Shown here piece by piece: positions 38,690 to 50,859 of a stretch of DNA of 64,000 nt. Source of the DNA: Lunularia cruciata (lineage: Eukaryota; Streptophyta; Marchantiopsida; Lunulariales; Lunulariaceae). The translations under genes were made by a program, and so were the position numbers. The stretch is taken from the NCBI GenBank assembly GCA_948567375.1, contig OX419758.1, positions 13,769,001 through 13,833,000 on the forward strand, read 5' to 3'. A model generated the notes under the pieces. That model worked only from the letters and a program-made list of their open reading frames with translations, had not been told where the DNA came from and made no database searches. Each line of letters starts with the position of its first letter. The stretch's first letter is position 1.

Positions 38690-38958
38690 CTTTTAGAAAC
38701 TTCCCAAAGATAGAGTAGTTTTTTATGCAAAGTAAATGAATAGCTTAGCTTTTATGCCAAGTAGATGGCTAGCTTGGAGTGCACTCCAAGAAATGTAGCA
38801 ACTAGCAAGAAATTTCCTTGGAAGATTCTTGGAAATCTTGTACTTAGCTTCACTATAAGTACCAATGTCTAAACTCATGCTACGCATTTGGAGTTTCTTT
38901 CATTTAATAGTTCCAATGTGATTTTCCAATCTCCTATTTTTCTCCTTAGTCTTTTACT
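38690..38958 (+). mobile_element. A-family LTR fragment
   Basis: Shares with the A-family LTRs the TTAGCTT...ATGCCAAGTAGATGGCTAGCTTGG segment, ...ATAAGTACCAATG..., CTCATGCTACGCATTTGGAG, TTCCAATGTGATTTTCC and the final CTCCTTAGTCTTTTAC. No primer-binding site follows, so it is a fragment or solo LTR. The left end is uncertain. Confidence 0.65.
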
Positions 38959-40319
38959 ATCCAACCTAATCTTCTATTGGAATTGAAATGATTCATGTTT
39001 AGACTTATTTTAATTGAGTTTTGCTCTTTTATTCCATGAGTTTCAATTGACCCTATAAACTAATTGACCTTCTTCTTATCATATGGAGGATCTTTTAATT
39101 CAATTTGAGTAAGGCAATTGGACATAATGCTTGAGTGGTGCTTTTTAATCTATCTATGAGTCAAAAATATCAAATGAAATGATGAGGTTTACTCCAACCT
39201 ACATGAAGTTATGCCTTACAAACATCAAAGCTTCTTCATCATTCATATATTGGGTAATTTTAAGTATATTTTCTCTATTTTAGTATAGAAAATCTATAAT
39301 TATGATATAAATTATATATGTGTGAAATATTATATAGTTATTAGCTAAATTTTGACTATTCTTATTTTTGGTGTGAAAGATTATATAGTTATTACCTAAA
39401 TTTTGACTATTCTTATTTTTGATGAAATAATTGACTGTCACAAGTAATTTCATAATAAAAATTGCATAAAAATCATCAAAGATTAACATATAAGACTATC
39501 CTTTATGCCTAGATATCTTTCATCTATTCATTATCATGAAATTTTCTTTATGTACGATAATGTAGTAAATGGAATATAAGCACTAAACCTTGGGGTACAA
39601 ATAAGTCACCAAGAATCTCACAAAATGAATATATCTACTTCATCCTTGCTAAAGCTTAGACCCAAAGGATATCATAATTATTGCTTTATAGGTATATATA
39701 GTGCATAAAGATGTGAAAGTTGATAAGAAAACTAGATCAAACTTCCAATATCAAGGATGTAAGCGCAAGTAATTAGGAATATACTCCTACAAAAATTTGG
39801 AAGCTATTATATTTTTTTATTGTGTCTATGTTTTCATTTATAGCTATTTTTTATGATCAATATAAGTAGATAAATCATTATATCAAAAGAACACAAAAGG
39901 TTTTCTAAATCCATTGGTAAAGTTGTAGAATGTAGCAACAAATGAGTAATTACAAGAATAAATAAGAAGCTATGATGCAAGAATTAAAGTGCACTAGTGT
40001 ATCATAGTGAATGCTTAGATTATAATCCAATTAAGTAACATTTAAAAAGGAAAAAGAAAAGGAAAAGAAAGTTCTCATTTGAAAGTTCTCAACTCTTGGG
40101 TCTTTAGACATTATAATCCATAGATTCTTGTATTATAATTTGTTGATAAAATAAAATATGATGTATATAGCACTACAATTGTCCTTGAATATATTTTTTG
40201 CTTTATAAAATCCACCTAAGTTGAAAATACTCAACTAAATATAATTCCAAGTGTTGCTTAAGCATTGGTTTATCTTCATAGAATACATCAAGAGCATACT
40301 ATTCATTACTATTTTTATT
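38959..40319. other. AT-rich spacer
   Basis: No gene apart from the small tandem duplication noted separately. A short CACACACACGCACACG microsatellite lies at the right end near 40321. Confidence 0.5.
39320..39421. repeat. Tandem duplication, 2 x 51 bp
   Basis: A unit beginning GTGTGAAA at 39320 is repeated from 39371 with very few mismatches, in AT-rich non-coding DNA. Confidence 0.85.
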
Positions 40320-41397
40320 ACACACACACGCACACGCCTAAGGTCACATCATAACAAACTAATCATATCACTCTTCACTCAATTTCTTCTTGATATTCTC
40401 CCACAGAGAGTGGCAATAACTCAATCCTCTCTATCTGACCATTAGGTAACTCTACTTACTCATTCTTATCCATGTCTAGTTCCATCTCCAACTTTATTGT
40501 AATAGAATGAGACAAGAAATTCACTCCTTTTCTCCATGGTCTATCAAAACTCTCACTTGATTACCTTCTAGGACACCATTCATAACAATCAAATGTGTAT
40601 TTGTCTTCCTCAACCTTTGCACACTTGTATTCTTTCTCCCCTTGCTTTTACTCCTCTCCATTGAGCCAATAAGGCCACAAAGTACAATTACTAGTGATCT
40701 TTGTTTCTCAATGTAATTTTAGCATCCTCCTCTTCAATTTTTCTCTCCACATTGTTCAAAGCCTATATGGACACCAAGGACCTCTAGGAATGTAATCACA
40801 ACAATTGCTAGCTATATGCCCAACTTTGCCACAATTAGAACAATGTTGTTGTTTTGCTTGAACCCCTTTCCCTTGTAGGACTCTATCTCTCCTTTCTTTG
40901 ATCTGACCCTGCTCTCATGCTCCTTGATCTTGGAAAAAAATGTTGCCCAATTCCATAAAAACTAGTCCACCAAAGTGCGGTGTTTCAGCTATATAGTGTT
41001 GTGAAGAGGTAAAGGAGTAGTCCCAAAACAACACTATATGGCACATGTAAAGTTTGTAACCTTGCACCATCTTTGAGCACATGCAACCACCCACATGAAA
41101 AACTATATGGTGCACATGTAACTTTTGTAATCTTGCACCATCTTTGAGCACATGTAACATGATATGGTGCACATGTAACTGTTGTAACCTTGCACCATCT
41201 TTGAGCACACGGAATGCCTAAATAATGGTGCAAGGATTTTGTACCATTACCTCTTGGTGAATTTTCTCCTTTAACTCCCATTTGAAAATTTCAAGAGCTT
41301 CTATTGGACCCACATTGGTTATTGCAACCTATAGATCAAGAAATGATTCCATATACACTTGTATGTTGTTCTTCTACTTCAACTTCCATAATCTAGT
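40320..41397 (-). pseudogene. Reversed gag-protease fragment of a B-family element (B')
   Basis: Read on the minus strand, this region follows element B's gag-to-protease segment (B positions about 48180-49040) in order. First comes the gag body, then the zinc knuckle, then the phrase AGAAACAAAGATCACTAG, then ACCTAATGGTCAGA. The zinc knuckle at 40842-40801 reads CSNCGKVGHIASNC with all four metal ligands (CX2CX4HX4C); B itself has lost two of these cysteines. The frame is broken elsewhere. Element C is inserted at its left-gag side (41398). A three-copy minisatellite interrupts the gag part. Confidence 0.8.
41033..41213. repeat. Three-copy minisatellite inside gag remnant
   Basis: Units start at 41033, 41102 and about 41159. 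Each contains ATATGG..CACATGTAA and the shared core CTTGCACCATCTTTGAGCAC. Unit lengths differ (about 69 and 57 bp). It lies within the reversed B' gag remnant and is absent from the matching place in element B. Confidence 0.85.
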
Positions 41398-41877
41398 TGT
41401 AAAAATATGGAGGTTATAGATGAGTTAGTCAAAACTAACAAAGTGGAAAATAGGCCAAATTAGCCAAAAATTATAAGAAGATTTTAGAAGCATCTAAGAA
41501 GCTACTTTGTACTTATGGGTAATGCGCATGCCAAGTGGTGACTTCTAGGAGGAAATTTCTTGCGAAGCTTCTTTGCTAGCTTAGCTTGTATGCCAAGTAG
41601 ATGGCTTGTAGAAGGAAGCTTCGTGGGAAGCTTCCTAACTAGCTTATCTTGCATGCCAAATAGGCAACTTCTAGAAGAAAGTTTTTGAGAAGCTTCCTAG
41701 GTAACTTAGCTTGCACTCAAAGAAGGTGGTTTGTAGGAAGCTTCTAAGGAGCCTTGTATATTACTTATAAATACCAAAGCCCAAGCTCATGCTAGGCATT
41801 TGGAGATCCTTCAAGAATCTCAATGTGATCTTTCACTCTGATCTTCCATTCTCATATTTCTCTCCTCTGTCTTTTAA
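41398..41877 (+). mobile_element. 5' LTR of element C (A family)
   Basis: Begins TGTAAAAATATGG, like the element A LTR, and ends ...CTTTTAA before a primer site. It shares the A-family succession of AAGCTTC-rich segments, a TATAAATACC box near 41766 and CTCATGCTAGGCATTTGGAG. Preceding bases CTAGT are the expected target duplication, but the far end of the element is not resolved. Confidence 0.82.
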
Positions 41878-41896
41878 TTGATATCATAGCAAGAAT
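41878..41896 (+). other. Primer-binding site of element C (decayed)
   Basis: TTGATATCATAGCAAGAATG begins directly after the LTR. It corresponds to TTGGTATCAGAGC in element A, complementary to the 3' end of plant initiator Met tRNA, with two G-to-A or G-to-T changes. Confidence 0.7.
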
Positions 41897-42049
41897 GTGA
41901 TGGATGGAATTTAAGGACCACCAAATCTATTTCCACCAAAATATGGGGAATTTTTGTGTCCATGTAGTACCCAAGCATCATTTCATACAATTCATCATCT
42001 CATACTTTGGGTAGAATTTTTGAATACAATCACCTTATCTAATGAACCC

Positions 42050-43010
42050 CTGGTACTTTTGATAGTAATTTATGAAGAACGATGGACATGTTGCATCTAT
42101 GTGTTCACTCATATAAATTGTAGGTAGTTTGATAGAGTAGTAACCATGGCAAAAATGCCTAAATTTATTATTATTATACAATAACAAATTAAGCACCTTA
42201 CTTGATTGTAGGAAAAACAAGATCATCAATGACAAAAGCATGTAGAGAGAGCACCATTTCATGAAGGAGAAGAGCAAATCTAATTTTCAAAACCAAAGGT
42301 ATTTGAAGGAAAGAACCTCTTGGGTGCAGTAGAGAATTTTGTGTTTGATTGTGAATGTTATTTTGAAGTTACAAATCTTCAAGATGTGTGGAGATGATTC
42401 TCTTAGCTTGAAGCCAATTGGATGGAGTGGCAAAAATATGGTGGCAATTTTGAGTGGAGCAAACTGAATTTTAGCTTTTTGCCAATCTTGACATGGGAAG
42501 AATTCAGAAGTGCAATAATTGTGTAATTCCAAGCAATAAATGCAACACAAGTCATCTGAGATAGGTTTGAAAAATTGAAGTAGATTGGCTATGTAAGAAA
42601 TTACATCACTCAATTCTAGAACACTATAATGTAGATTCTAGATATATTAGAAGGAGAAGCTTTGGATCAATTTGTGAGAGGCTTGAAGCACGTGCCAAAC
42701 TAAAAGTGATCAAGGGGGGACCCAAACACTTGGGAGAAGCCATATAGTTGGCTGAGCACTTTGATTCTTTGGTTGTGATAACTTGGTCTTGACCTTGGCC
42801 TTCATTAAACTTGCCCACACACTACACACAAGTGGAAGAGCTAGCACCAATGGAGATTGATGCCATCAAATAAAAAACACTTGGCCCTGCAAATAGGGAA
42901 AAATTGCAATAAAATGATGGTTAGTTTTACTAATTGCTAAATTGTGCATCACATTGTTGAATGTCCAATCAAGAATGGATGACCTTGACAAATTACCTAA
43001 ATGGAGTTGT
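42050..43010 (+). pseudogene. gag remnant of element C
   Basis: Collinear with the element A gag (53916-54780). The QFQAINATQ-like and EGEALDQFVRGLK-like segments can be followed through frame breaks. The zinc-knuckle region at about 42925-42972 has lost its frame and at least one cysteine. Non-functional. Confidence 0.7.
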
Positions 43011-43092
43011 GGAGCGTGATGATCAAGGAAACAAGGAATCCCAATAAGAGAATTTAAGTCACCTATTGAGAACTTGATTAGCTCCAATGAGA

Positions 43093-43529
43093 CATAATCT
43101 TCCAAGGATAGGAGACCTTAAGAGAAAAACAAGGGGGAGGGATGGCCAACCTCTTCTTTCCATAGAGAGGAATATGTATATTTTTGAGGCCTAATTCATC
43201 CATTTAGGTTTTTGAAATTGGCTCTAAAGTTTTTAGACTATTTTTGGCTCCTGCACTATTAGTAGAAGTACTCTTTTGGTGATACCTCTATCTGATTTAC
43301 TTAGTCCATTATCTATAACATTATTTTGGATGTTACCAAGCCAATTTTCACCTTTGGATAATATGTCTAGCTATTGGTATTATATTTCTAAGCTATTTTT
43401 GACTCTTGCTCTATTACTAAAAGTACTCTTTTGGTGACACCTCTACCTAGCCCATCATACCTAACATCCTTCCAAATATTAGCAAGCCAATTTCATATCA
43501 AGATAATATGTCTAGTTATTGACATTACA
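43093..43529 (-). mobile_element. Reversed B-family solo LTR inside element C
   Basis: The reverse complement begins TGTAATGTCAATAACTAG and follows the B-family LTR, with a large deletion in its middle. Its 5' (U3) part is present twice in tandem: 43386-43529, and again about 43237-43385 starting ATAATACCAATAGCTAG. It interrupts the gag-protease junction of C; flanking sequence matches element A near 54870-54890. Flanks TGAGA and TGGGG look like a target duplication changed by two A/G transitions. Confidence 0.75.
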
Positions 43530-43599
43530 TGGGGTTGAAGGCTTAACCAATATAAATTCTGTTTCACTTGTAAGGTATGATATTTGATTGTAATTGTAG

Positions 43600-44760
43600 G
43601 ATTTTGATTGATTTTGGAGTTCAAAGAATTGCATATTCATAAAATTAGCAAGGGAATTAAGTATTCCTATCAAGCTAGTAATTGGAAGTAGATTGATGAT
43701 GGAAAATGGTAAAAAGATTTTTGCATGCCCTACCTCACATCTTGTTACATTTAGATTGGGAAGAAGTATTTGGAGTGTATGAGGTTTGTAGCGGTACCTC
43801 TACACTATGATGTCATTCTTACTTTACCTTAGCTTAAACATCATAAAATTCAATTTGATTGGACCAAATGAAAAATTCAAGTATTAACACCAAGGTAAGA
43901 ATTACAAATTAGGTTGTCTAGCCCCTTTGAGTAAGACACCTAAGAATAGTCAATCCCAAGTTGGGAAGTTTGTGAGTAAAGTAGCCATAGAGTAAAATTT
44001 TAAAGAAGATAAGCCTATTTTTGTGGTGTGGATCAAGCAAATCTGATGAGTGCCAAAACCCTCATCAAACAATTGTTGATCAAATAGTTCAAGATTTTGT
44101 AGATGTGTTTCCAGATAATCTACAGAGGGGGGATTACCCTTGATTGTAGTATGCCCTTCAAGTTTGAATTATTGCCAAGAAGTATTCCAATGAGTAGAAA
44201 AATCTATTGGCTCTCATCAAAGGAGTTGGATGAGCTTTGAACAATACTAACAGAGTTGTTGGATAAATATTTCATTGGATATAGTACATCTCCTTGGAGA
44301 GCACTAATACTATTTGTCCCAAAGAAGGATGGAGTACTTCACTTTTGTATTGATTACCCTAGCCTTAATAAACAAAACATGAAGAATACATATCCTTTGT
44401 CTCAAATTGATGACTTGCTAGATCAATTGAGTAGAGCACAATATTTCTCCAAGTTGGATCTCCAAAATGTCTATTGGTAGATTCCCATTGATAGAGAGGA
44501 TGTGCAAAAGATTACCTTTTGCATAAGTTATGGGCATTGAATGGAGAGTTCTACCTTTTGGGTAAAAGACTTAAATATAAAAATAGAGTATGTTATTATT
44601 AACAAAACATCCACTTTTTCAATTATTTTCCAAAACCACTACCAAAATAGGTGCTTTATTTACGTTGTTGGCTCATTAATGATCCAATAGTCTTCATGGA
44701 TAAGATGCATTGAGTGTTAGATGGGCTATTGGATTAGTACATGGTGGTTTTCTTGGATGA
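43600..44760 (+). pseudogene. protease and reverse transcriptase remnant of element C
   Basis: The protease part is decayed. The RT part keeps an open stretch at 44256-44480 with FVPKKDGVLHFCIDY and KLDLQNVYW, motifs of Ty3/gypsy RT fingers and palm. At 44502 it retains GTG CAA AAG where element A has a stop codon. The FLDD catalytic region lies near 44745 (VVFLDDG). Confidence 0.75.
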
Positions 44761-45059
44761 TGGTTTAACCTATAGTAAGATAAGAGGTAGTACATGCAAT
44801 TTATGTGCAAGAAGTCTTAAGACGACTACGTCAATGGAAGTTAACTTCGTGGGTCATAAGATATCATCAAAGGGGATCAAGATGGAAGAGGAGAAAATCA
44901 AAGCTTTTATTGATTGGTATACTCCAAAGGATGCCATAGAAGTGTGGGCATTTAATAGATTGACAAGTTTTTATTGATGATTGTCCATTATTATGCTCAT
45001 GTGACCAAACCATTGATCGATCTCTTGGAGAAGACCCAGAGCTTTTAGTGGACCACCAA

Positions 45060-46468
45060 GCACAAAGAAGTATTCCAAAAGCTAAAACATATGGTGTCTT
45101 CAAGACCAATTCTTCAACCATATGATCCTCAACTACATTGGGTGGTTAAGTTTGATGCTTCTAACTTTGCCATTAGAGTTGTGTTGTAATAAGAATTTCC
45201 AGATTGGTTACATCTCATTGCCTTTGTGTCTTGTAGACTAAATACCATAGAAAGGAATTACTCTGCTCAAGATCAAGAAAAACTAGTAATAATATATGCC
45301 ACCAAGGTATGGAGGCATTATCTTTTGGAAAACAAGTGACCATATGAACCAATTACAAACTCTTGTTATAGACATTACATCTAGAGTACATGAAGTATAG
45401 ATATCATTGATGTGAGGAATAATTATAATTTTTTGACATCAAACTTGAGTACATACCTGATTGGTTCCATGTTATTCCCAATGCCCTATCACTACAACTT
45501 GATTTGAAGACTCTTCCTCTCATCATGATAGAAATTAAGATAGTGGAAATTGACTCAAAAGTCCAAATCAAGTTTAGGACCACTTTACAACAAGAATTCT
45601 TCTTTCAGATGGTACAAGGTCATATTGTAGCATGCAACAAGGAATAAAACACCTTCTCCTTCAAAGAAGGCCTTGTATTCTATGAGAACCGGTTCTATGT
45701 CCAACCAAGGGTGATCTACGACTTATGAGCCTTCGAGAAGCCTATGACTTACCAAACATTGGTCAAATAGGTGTAGAAAAGACCTTGGGTACCCTAAAAT
45801 ACCAATGGTGGTGGCCCAACATGGCAAGAGATGTTCAAGAGTTTGTCCAATCTTGTGAGAGCTGCCAATGTAACAAGGCCAACAACTAGAAACCAAGTGG
45901 ACTCCTTCTACCACTTTCCATCACATTTGCTCAATAGGAACACATGAACTAGAATCTCATCACATCCTTGGCCAAGACAAAGCAAGGTCACACAAAACTC
46001 ATGGTGTTTGTAGATAAATCTATTTATTCAAATCTATTTGATGCCAACCTTTGATATAGTGGATGCTCCAACATTGGTCCAAATCTACTTAGAAAATGTT
46101 TTCAAGCATCATGGGATGCCTTGTGTACTCATCTCTGATTGTGATCCTCAATTCACAAGAAATTTTTAAAAAGCACTCTTCCAAATACTTGGCACTAAAA
46201 TTGCTTTTTTCCATGGCCTATCATCCTCAAACTAATGGAAAAATTGAACATGCATATTGCATCTTGGAGAATATGTTTTGTGTCTTTGTCAGTGTTCACA
46301 ATAACAACTAGGATGAATATCTTGTAGTTGTTGAGTTTGCCTACAATAATTCAAAATAAGCAAGTACCGGATTCTCTCTCTTCTTACTCAACTTTGGCCA
46401 AGACCCACTTGTTCCAAATTCCTTTATTGCTTCTCCTCCATCCCATGTTCCTCATACTTCCACCTTCT
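45060..46468 (+). pseudogene. RNase H and integrase remnant of element C (5' part)
   Basis: RNase H-like text runs from about 45100 to 45500. Integrase follows with the NVFKHHGMPCVLIS segment and SDCDPQF near 46140, keeping the second catalytic Asp that element A has lost. Multiple stops. Interrupted by element B after 46468. Confidence 0.75.
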
Positions 46469-47070
46469 TGTAATACAAGCAACTAGACATATTATCTAGA
46501 GATGAAAATTGGCTTGGTAACATCTAGAGGGATATTTTGTACAATGGGCTAGGTAGATCAGATAGAGGTGTCACCAAAAGAGTACTTTTACTAATAAGGC
46601 AGAAACAACAAATAGCTTGAAAACTTTAGAGCTATTTTGGAGGCCCAAACGGATGAATTCGGCCTCAAAAATGGAATGAATCATCCCTTTTAGGATAGAA
46701 AAGGCTTGCCTTCTCCCTTGATGAATTTTCTTGTCAAGAGCTTTCTAATGGTACCTCACCCATGCAATTCTGAGCTCCCTATAGGAAGATTCCCTAAAGA
46801 TTCCCTTTGGTCAAACCTATTTGACCAACTAAATAGGACAAGGACTGACATGTCACCCATCCAAAAAACTAATCCAAGGATGGAGCTCATTGACTGGTCA
46901 CCAATCCATGTATCCAAGGGTAGAGCTTCCTTTTGGGGGGGAGGGGGGGTCCTCTTTGCTATATAATAAAGAGAAGAAGTTCCTTTGTGGCATCGGAGGA
47001 TTGAGTATGAAACCCATGTTTTCTTTCTTATATCTCTCTTGGAGAGTTCTCTTGTCCTTCGAGGATTACA
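46469..47070 (+). mobile_element. 5' LTR of element B
   Basis: Starts TGTAATACAAG and ends GGATTACA. Contains a TATATAATAAA promoter box near 46960 and, just upstream, a G7-A-G7 run at 46935-46949 that is only GGGGG in the sister LTR. Immediately followed by the primer site. Confidence 0.92.
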
Positions 47071-47071
47071 A

Positions 47072-47090
47072 TGGTATCAAAGCGTGTGTT
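47072..47090 (+). other. Primer-binding site of element B
   Basis: TGGTATCAAAGCG directly after the LTR matches the initiator-Met tRNA-type primer site (TGGTATCAGAGC) with one mismatch. Confidence 0.85.
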
Positions 47091-47869
47091 TTAATCCAAG
47101 AGAGTGGATCACCCCTCTTGGAAGAGCCTAAGCTACTAAAACTAAGTAATTTGAGGTGGAGAACATAATGCAATTGCTAAACTTGGGAAGTGCAAATGGA
47201 ATGGATGCACTGGAGATTTTCTACACCTAGCTTCCTATTCTTGAATCCATTCCACATCAAGATTATGTACATCCAACATGAGCAACTATCTATCTAACAT
47301 GAGTATCTCTAGTTTATCACTTTGGAAAGAATTCATGGACAGAGTGATGAATTCACCAAACCCGGTGATTCAACTTATGGTGGTACATAACATAGAGTGG
47401 GATTTGACAATCTACATTCTACTATGATCTTATGGATCTGCATGTACCAAATCTTTGCCCTTTCAACATGCAAGTAGAAATCCATTATGTAGTTAGATGT
47501 TTAGGAATTTTGTCATCCGCAATTTTGGTGTTATCAACAAATGATAGCCTCTAAGGTCCCAATAGTAGTCCTTATAGTTCCTTCACCCCATGGAGTGATC
47601 ATTCTAACCCTTTATTGAAGTAGGAAGTAGCAATTGAACATTGATCATGTGTAGGAATCATGGATTTGTAGTTGCAACAGTTGATGCAAGGAGTGCAAAG
47701 GATGTTGAACAAGTTTAGAGAAATCAAGATGACCATGGAGGAATTGCAAATATGAACAGTCAAGAATGATCAAGTAATGCAAGAAGGAAAGCCGTCTGAA
47801 CAACCAACACCAGCAATTAAAGACCTGGAGAGTTATGCATGCCGATGACACCAATTCCAATCAATAACC

Positions 47870-48640
47870 AAGCCACATTGTTACTATGAATGAAAAAGAC
47901 ATGCAACATTGAGCCTTACAAGAGACATCATTCCATGGGAGTAGTGGAAAATTGGATTTCAAGAATGAATTGATACCTTCATTTGTTCAACGGAGATCAT
48001 TGATCATTCTACAAATGTGTTTGCATGTGGGTGTGGGTACTTGATTGATAAAGCCTTCACATAGTATGATGTTTGGGAACGATTAGTGCTAGTAGAAGGA
48101 AGAGAGATCACTTGGACAGCCGTGCAAGAAGGGCTGCTCAAGAATTTCTAGTCTATGGATTTTGTGCAAATGGCCCAAACTAGACTCTTGGAGTTGAAGC
48201 AGAAGAATAGCATACAAGAGTATGTGGAGGCATTTTTGGATCTACAAGTTTTGATGACCAATATGAGTCCAGACAAAGCTCTTGACAATTTCAAGAGAAG
48301 ATTAAAAGAGTGGATTTGCCAAGAAGTAATGGTGCAAAATCCTTGTATTGTTTCTGAAGCCATTGCCTACACCCAAAGAATAGCAGGGGTGCATGGAGGA
48401 GGTGAAGCAATAACACTGATGAAAAACTATTGGGTCAAGACACACCATTTTGGTGGACCAATTCCTATGGAAATTGTGCAACATTTGATTTTGAGATAGA
48501 GGAGCAAGACCTCTTTAGGGAGAATGAGGACATGTCAAAGAAAAGAGAGGAGCCCCATGGAGAGAAGAGGCTCAAGCAAAACAATGATAATGTTACAATT
48601 ATGGCCGAATTGGGCACATAGCCATCAATTTTCATGCTCA
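47870..48640 (+). pseudogene. gag of element B (broken)
   Basis: Capsid-like gag with the best open part at 48155-48499: helical, with LLELKQKNSIQEYVEAF and a YTQRI segment. The zinc knuckle at about 48600-48640 is recognisable by GRIGHIAIN, but two of its three cysteines have changed (to Tyr and Phe). Frame breaks occur between the capsid and the knuckle. Confidence 0.78.
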
Positions 48641-48849
48641 TTATCTTAGAGGCCCTTGGACTCCATATAAGCAACTTGTAAATCACATGGAAAAGCAAAT
48701 TGAAGAGGAGGATATAAAAACCACATTGAAAAACAAAGATCACCAATAAATGTACCTCGTAGCCTTATTGGCTTGGTTAAGAAGAGTAAAAGTGGGGGAG
48801 GAAGAGGACAAGTGTGCAAAGAAGGAGGAATATAAACACATAATTAATT

Positions 48850-49150
48850 GTTGTAAATGGAGTGCTAGAAGGCAATCTGATGAGTATGTTTATAGACCCT
48901 AGGACAAAAGAAAATTTCTTGTCTTGCTCTGTTGCAATAAGGCTGGGGATGGAAGTAGAGAAGGACAAAGTAGAGTTACCTAATGGTCAGACAGAGAGGA
49001 TTAAATCATTACCTAAAAAGGTAATACTCTCTATAGGAGTGTATTGAGAAGCAATCAAGTAGCAAGTGATACAACTAAATCATTATGATGTAATCTTAGG
49101 TATGTCGTGGATGGAGCACTACAACCCCATGGTGGATTGGAGAAAGAAAG
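48850..49150 (+). pseudogene. Aspartic protease of element B (decayed)
   Basis: The open part 48862-49047 has FIDPRTKENFLS where the catalytic DSGAT-type motif is expected, so the motif is damaged. Further on, YDVILGMSWMEHYNPMVDW is the typical C-terminal flap/core signature of Ty3/gypsy proteases. A stop lies between the two. Confidence 0.75.
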
Positions 49151-49328
49151 TAGTGAAAACTAGTCAATAGAAGATCTTTGGGATTAAAGGAAGATTACAA
49201 AGGCAAGAGTTGCCATTGTATGTCATAAGGACCACATCTATTGGTAAGACAAATAGATGTTTTAAGGAGTTAATAAGAGAAGTCTAGAGTGCCCAACACA
49301 ATGGACAATTCCTGAGAAATTAAAAGAT

Positions 49329-49925
49329 GTGGTCAATGAGTTCCAAGATGTCTTTCCGGATGAATTACCCATAGGGTTACCACCAAAAAGGAGAGTAGAT
49401 CATAAAATTGAGATACATTCTAGGAAGACACCTCCTTGTAAGGCCCCATATCAACTATCACCGCATGAGTTGGAGGAATGTAAGGCTCAAATCAAGGATA
49501 TGTTGCAAAAGGGGTTTATCCGATCCAACATATCACCATATGGGGCTCTTGTATTGTTTGTGAAGAAGAAGGATGGAACAATGTGCATGTTTATTGACTA
49601 CCAAGGATTGAATCAACAAATGATGAAGAACAAATATCCATTACCTTGCATGGATGGCTTGTTTGATCAACTCAATGGGACAAGAATTTTCACCAAACTT
49701 GATTTGCAGAGCAATTACAACCAAATCAAGATTGCGGAAGAAGACATACACAAAATTGCCTTCCAAACAAGGTATGGTCACTTTGAATACTTGGTGATGC
49801 TATTTGGCCTCACCAACGCTCCAGCCACTTTCATGAGTTTGGTGAATGACATATTTTGTCCATACTTGGATAAATCTATTATCATTTTTCTTGATGATAT
49901 CTTAGTCTACATCATAAGACATTGA
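49329..49925 (+). pseudogene. Reverse transcriptase of element B (198-codon open frame)
   Basis: The longest surviving pol frame in the window. It contains [34 protein letters not shown], the [12 protein letters not shown] signature and the catalytic FLDDILVY (FLDD variant of YxDD). The fingers and palm are essentially complete, but the thumb and RNase H are cut off by stops, so a working enzyme is not expected. Confidence 0.88.
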
Positions 49926-49999
49926 TAGAGCACAAGTAACATCTGTGAGAAGTCCTCTAGATTCCACGATAGAATCAATTGTATGCCAAAATCTCAAAG

Positions 50000-50700
50000 T
50001 GCAAGTTTGGCAAATCTGAAGTAGACTCTTATGCATAGAGTAAGTGTAGAGGGTATCCAAGTGTTAATAGATAAAATAGAGGTCATTCAAAAATGGACTG
50101 CTTTAGAAGATCAGACTCAACTCAAGAGTTTCTTGGGATTGACAGGATTTTGTTGTCAATTTGTCAAGGACTTCTCCAAGATTGCACAACCTCTAATAGC
50201 ACTATTGGGCAAGGAGAAGAGGTGGATATAAGAAGCCGTACAAGAATTGGCCTTTTAGGAGTTGAAAGAAGCATTACTACATGCACCAATCTTGAAATGG
50301 TATGACCCAAAACGTCCAATTAAGATGACTACAAATGCATCAGGTGTAGCAATAGGAGCAATTCTACAATAAGAATGGCAAGATGGATAGCACCCAATTA
50401 CATATTTCTCTTGTAAGTTATTATTGGGCGAATGCAACTATCATACCACTAAACAAGAAGAGCTGGCCATTGTTCTTGCAACCAAGCCTTGGAAGCATTA
50501 TTTGGGTGAGAAGGCATTTGTGGTAGAGATGAACCACAAACCTCTAGTCTACCCCAAGACAAAAAAAGATCTCTCTCATTGACATATTTGATAGGTAGAG
50601 TGGAGATAACAATTCAACATGATAACTAGATATGTAGAAGGCAAGAAGCAACTTGCTGATGCATTCACCCTAATGAAGATGACAAAAAATTTGGTGGTGG
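50000..50700 (+). pseudogene. RT connection and RNase H of element B (broken)
   Basis: Contains the FLGLTGFCCQFVKDFSKIA segment at about 50130-50180 and an RNase H region from about 50325 (TNASGVAIGAIL, then NHKPLVY). In-frame stops interrupt it at several points. Confidence 0.8.
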
Positions 50701-50859
50701 AAATTGAGATTAACCCTAAATTCTAGCTTAGGATTCTTGCTGCTACAAAAATTGATCCACATATTGTAGGTGCTCAATCATCCAAAGGCATCACCTGCAT
50801 CCAAGGACTCACCTTCCATGATGGTAGGTTTGTGGATCCGAGATGATATGGATCTAAGA

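Noticed and set aside
46706-47168. Open frames inside the 5' LTR of element B
   Set aside because: They cross the LTR end and primer site and have no homologue in sister LTRs.
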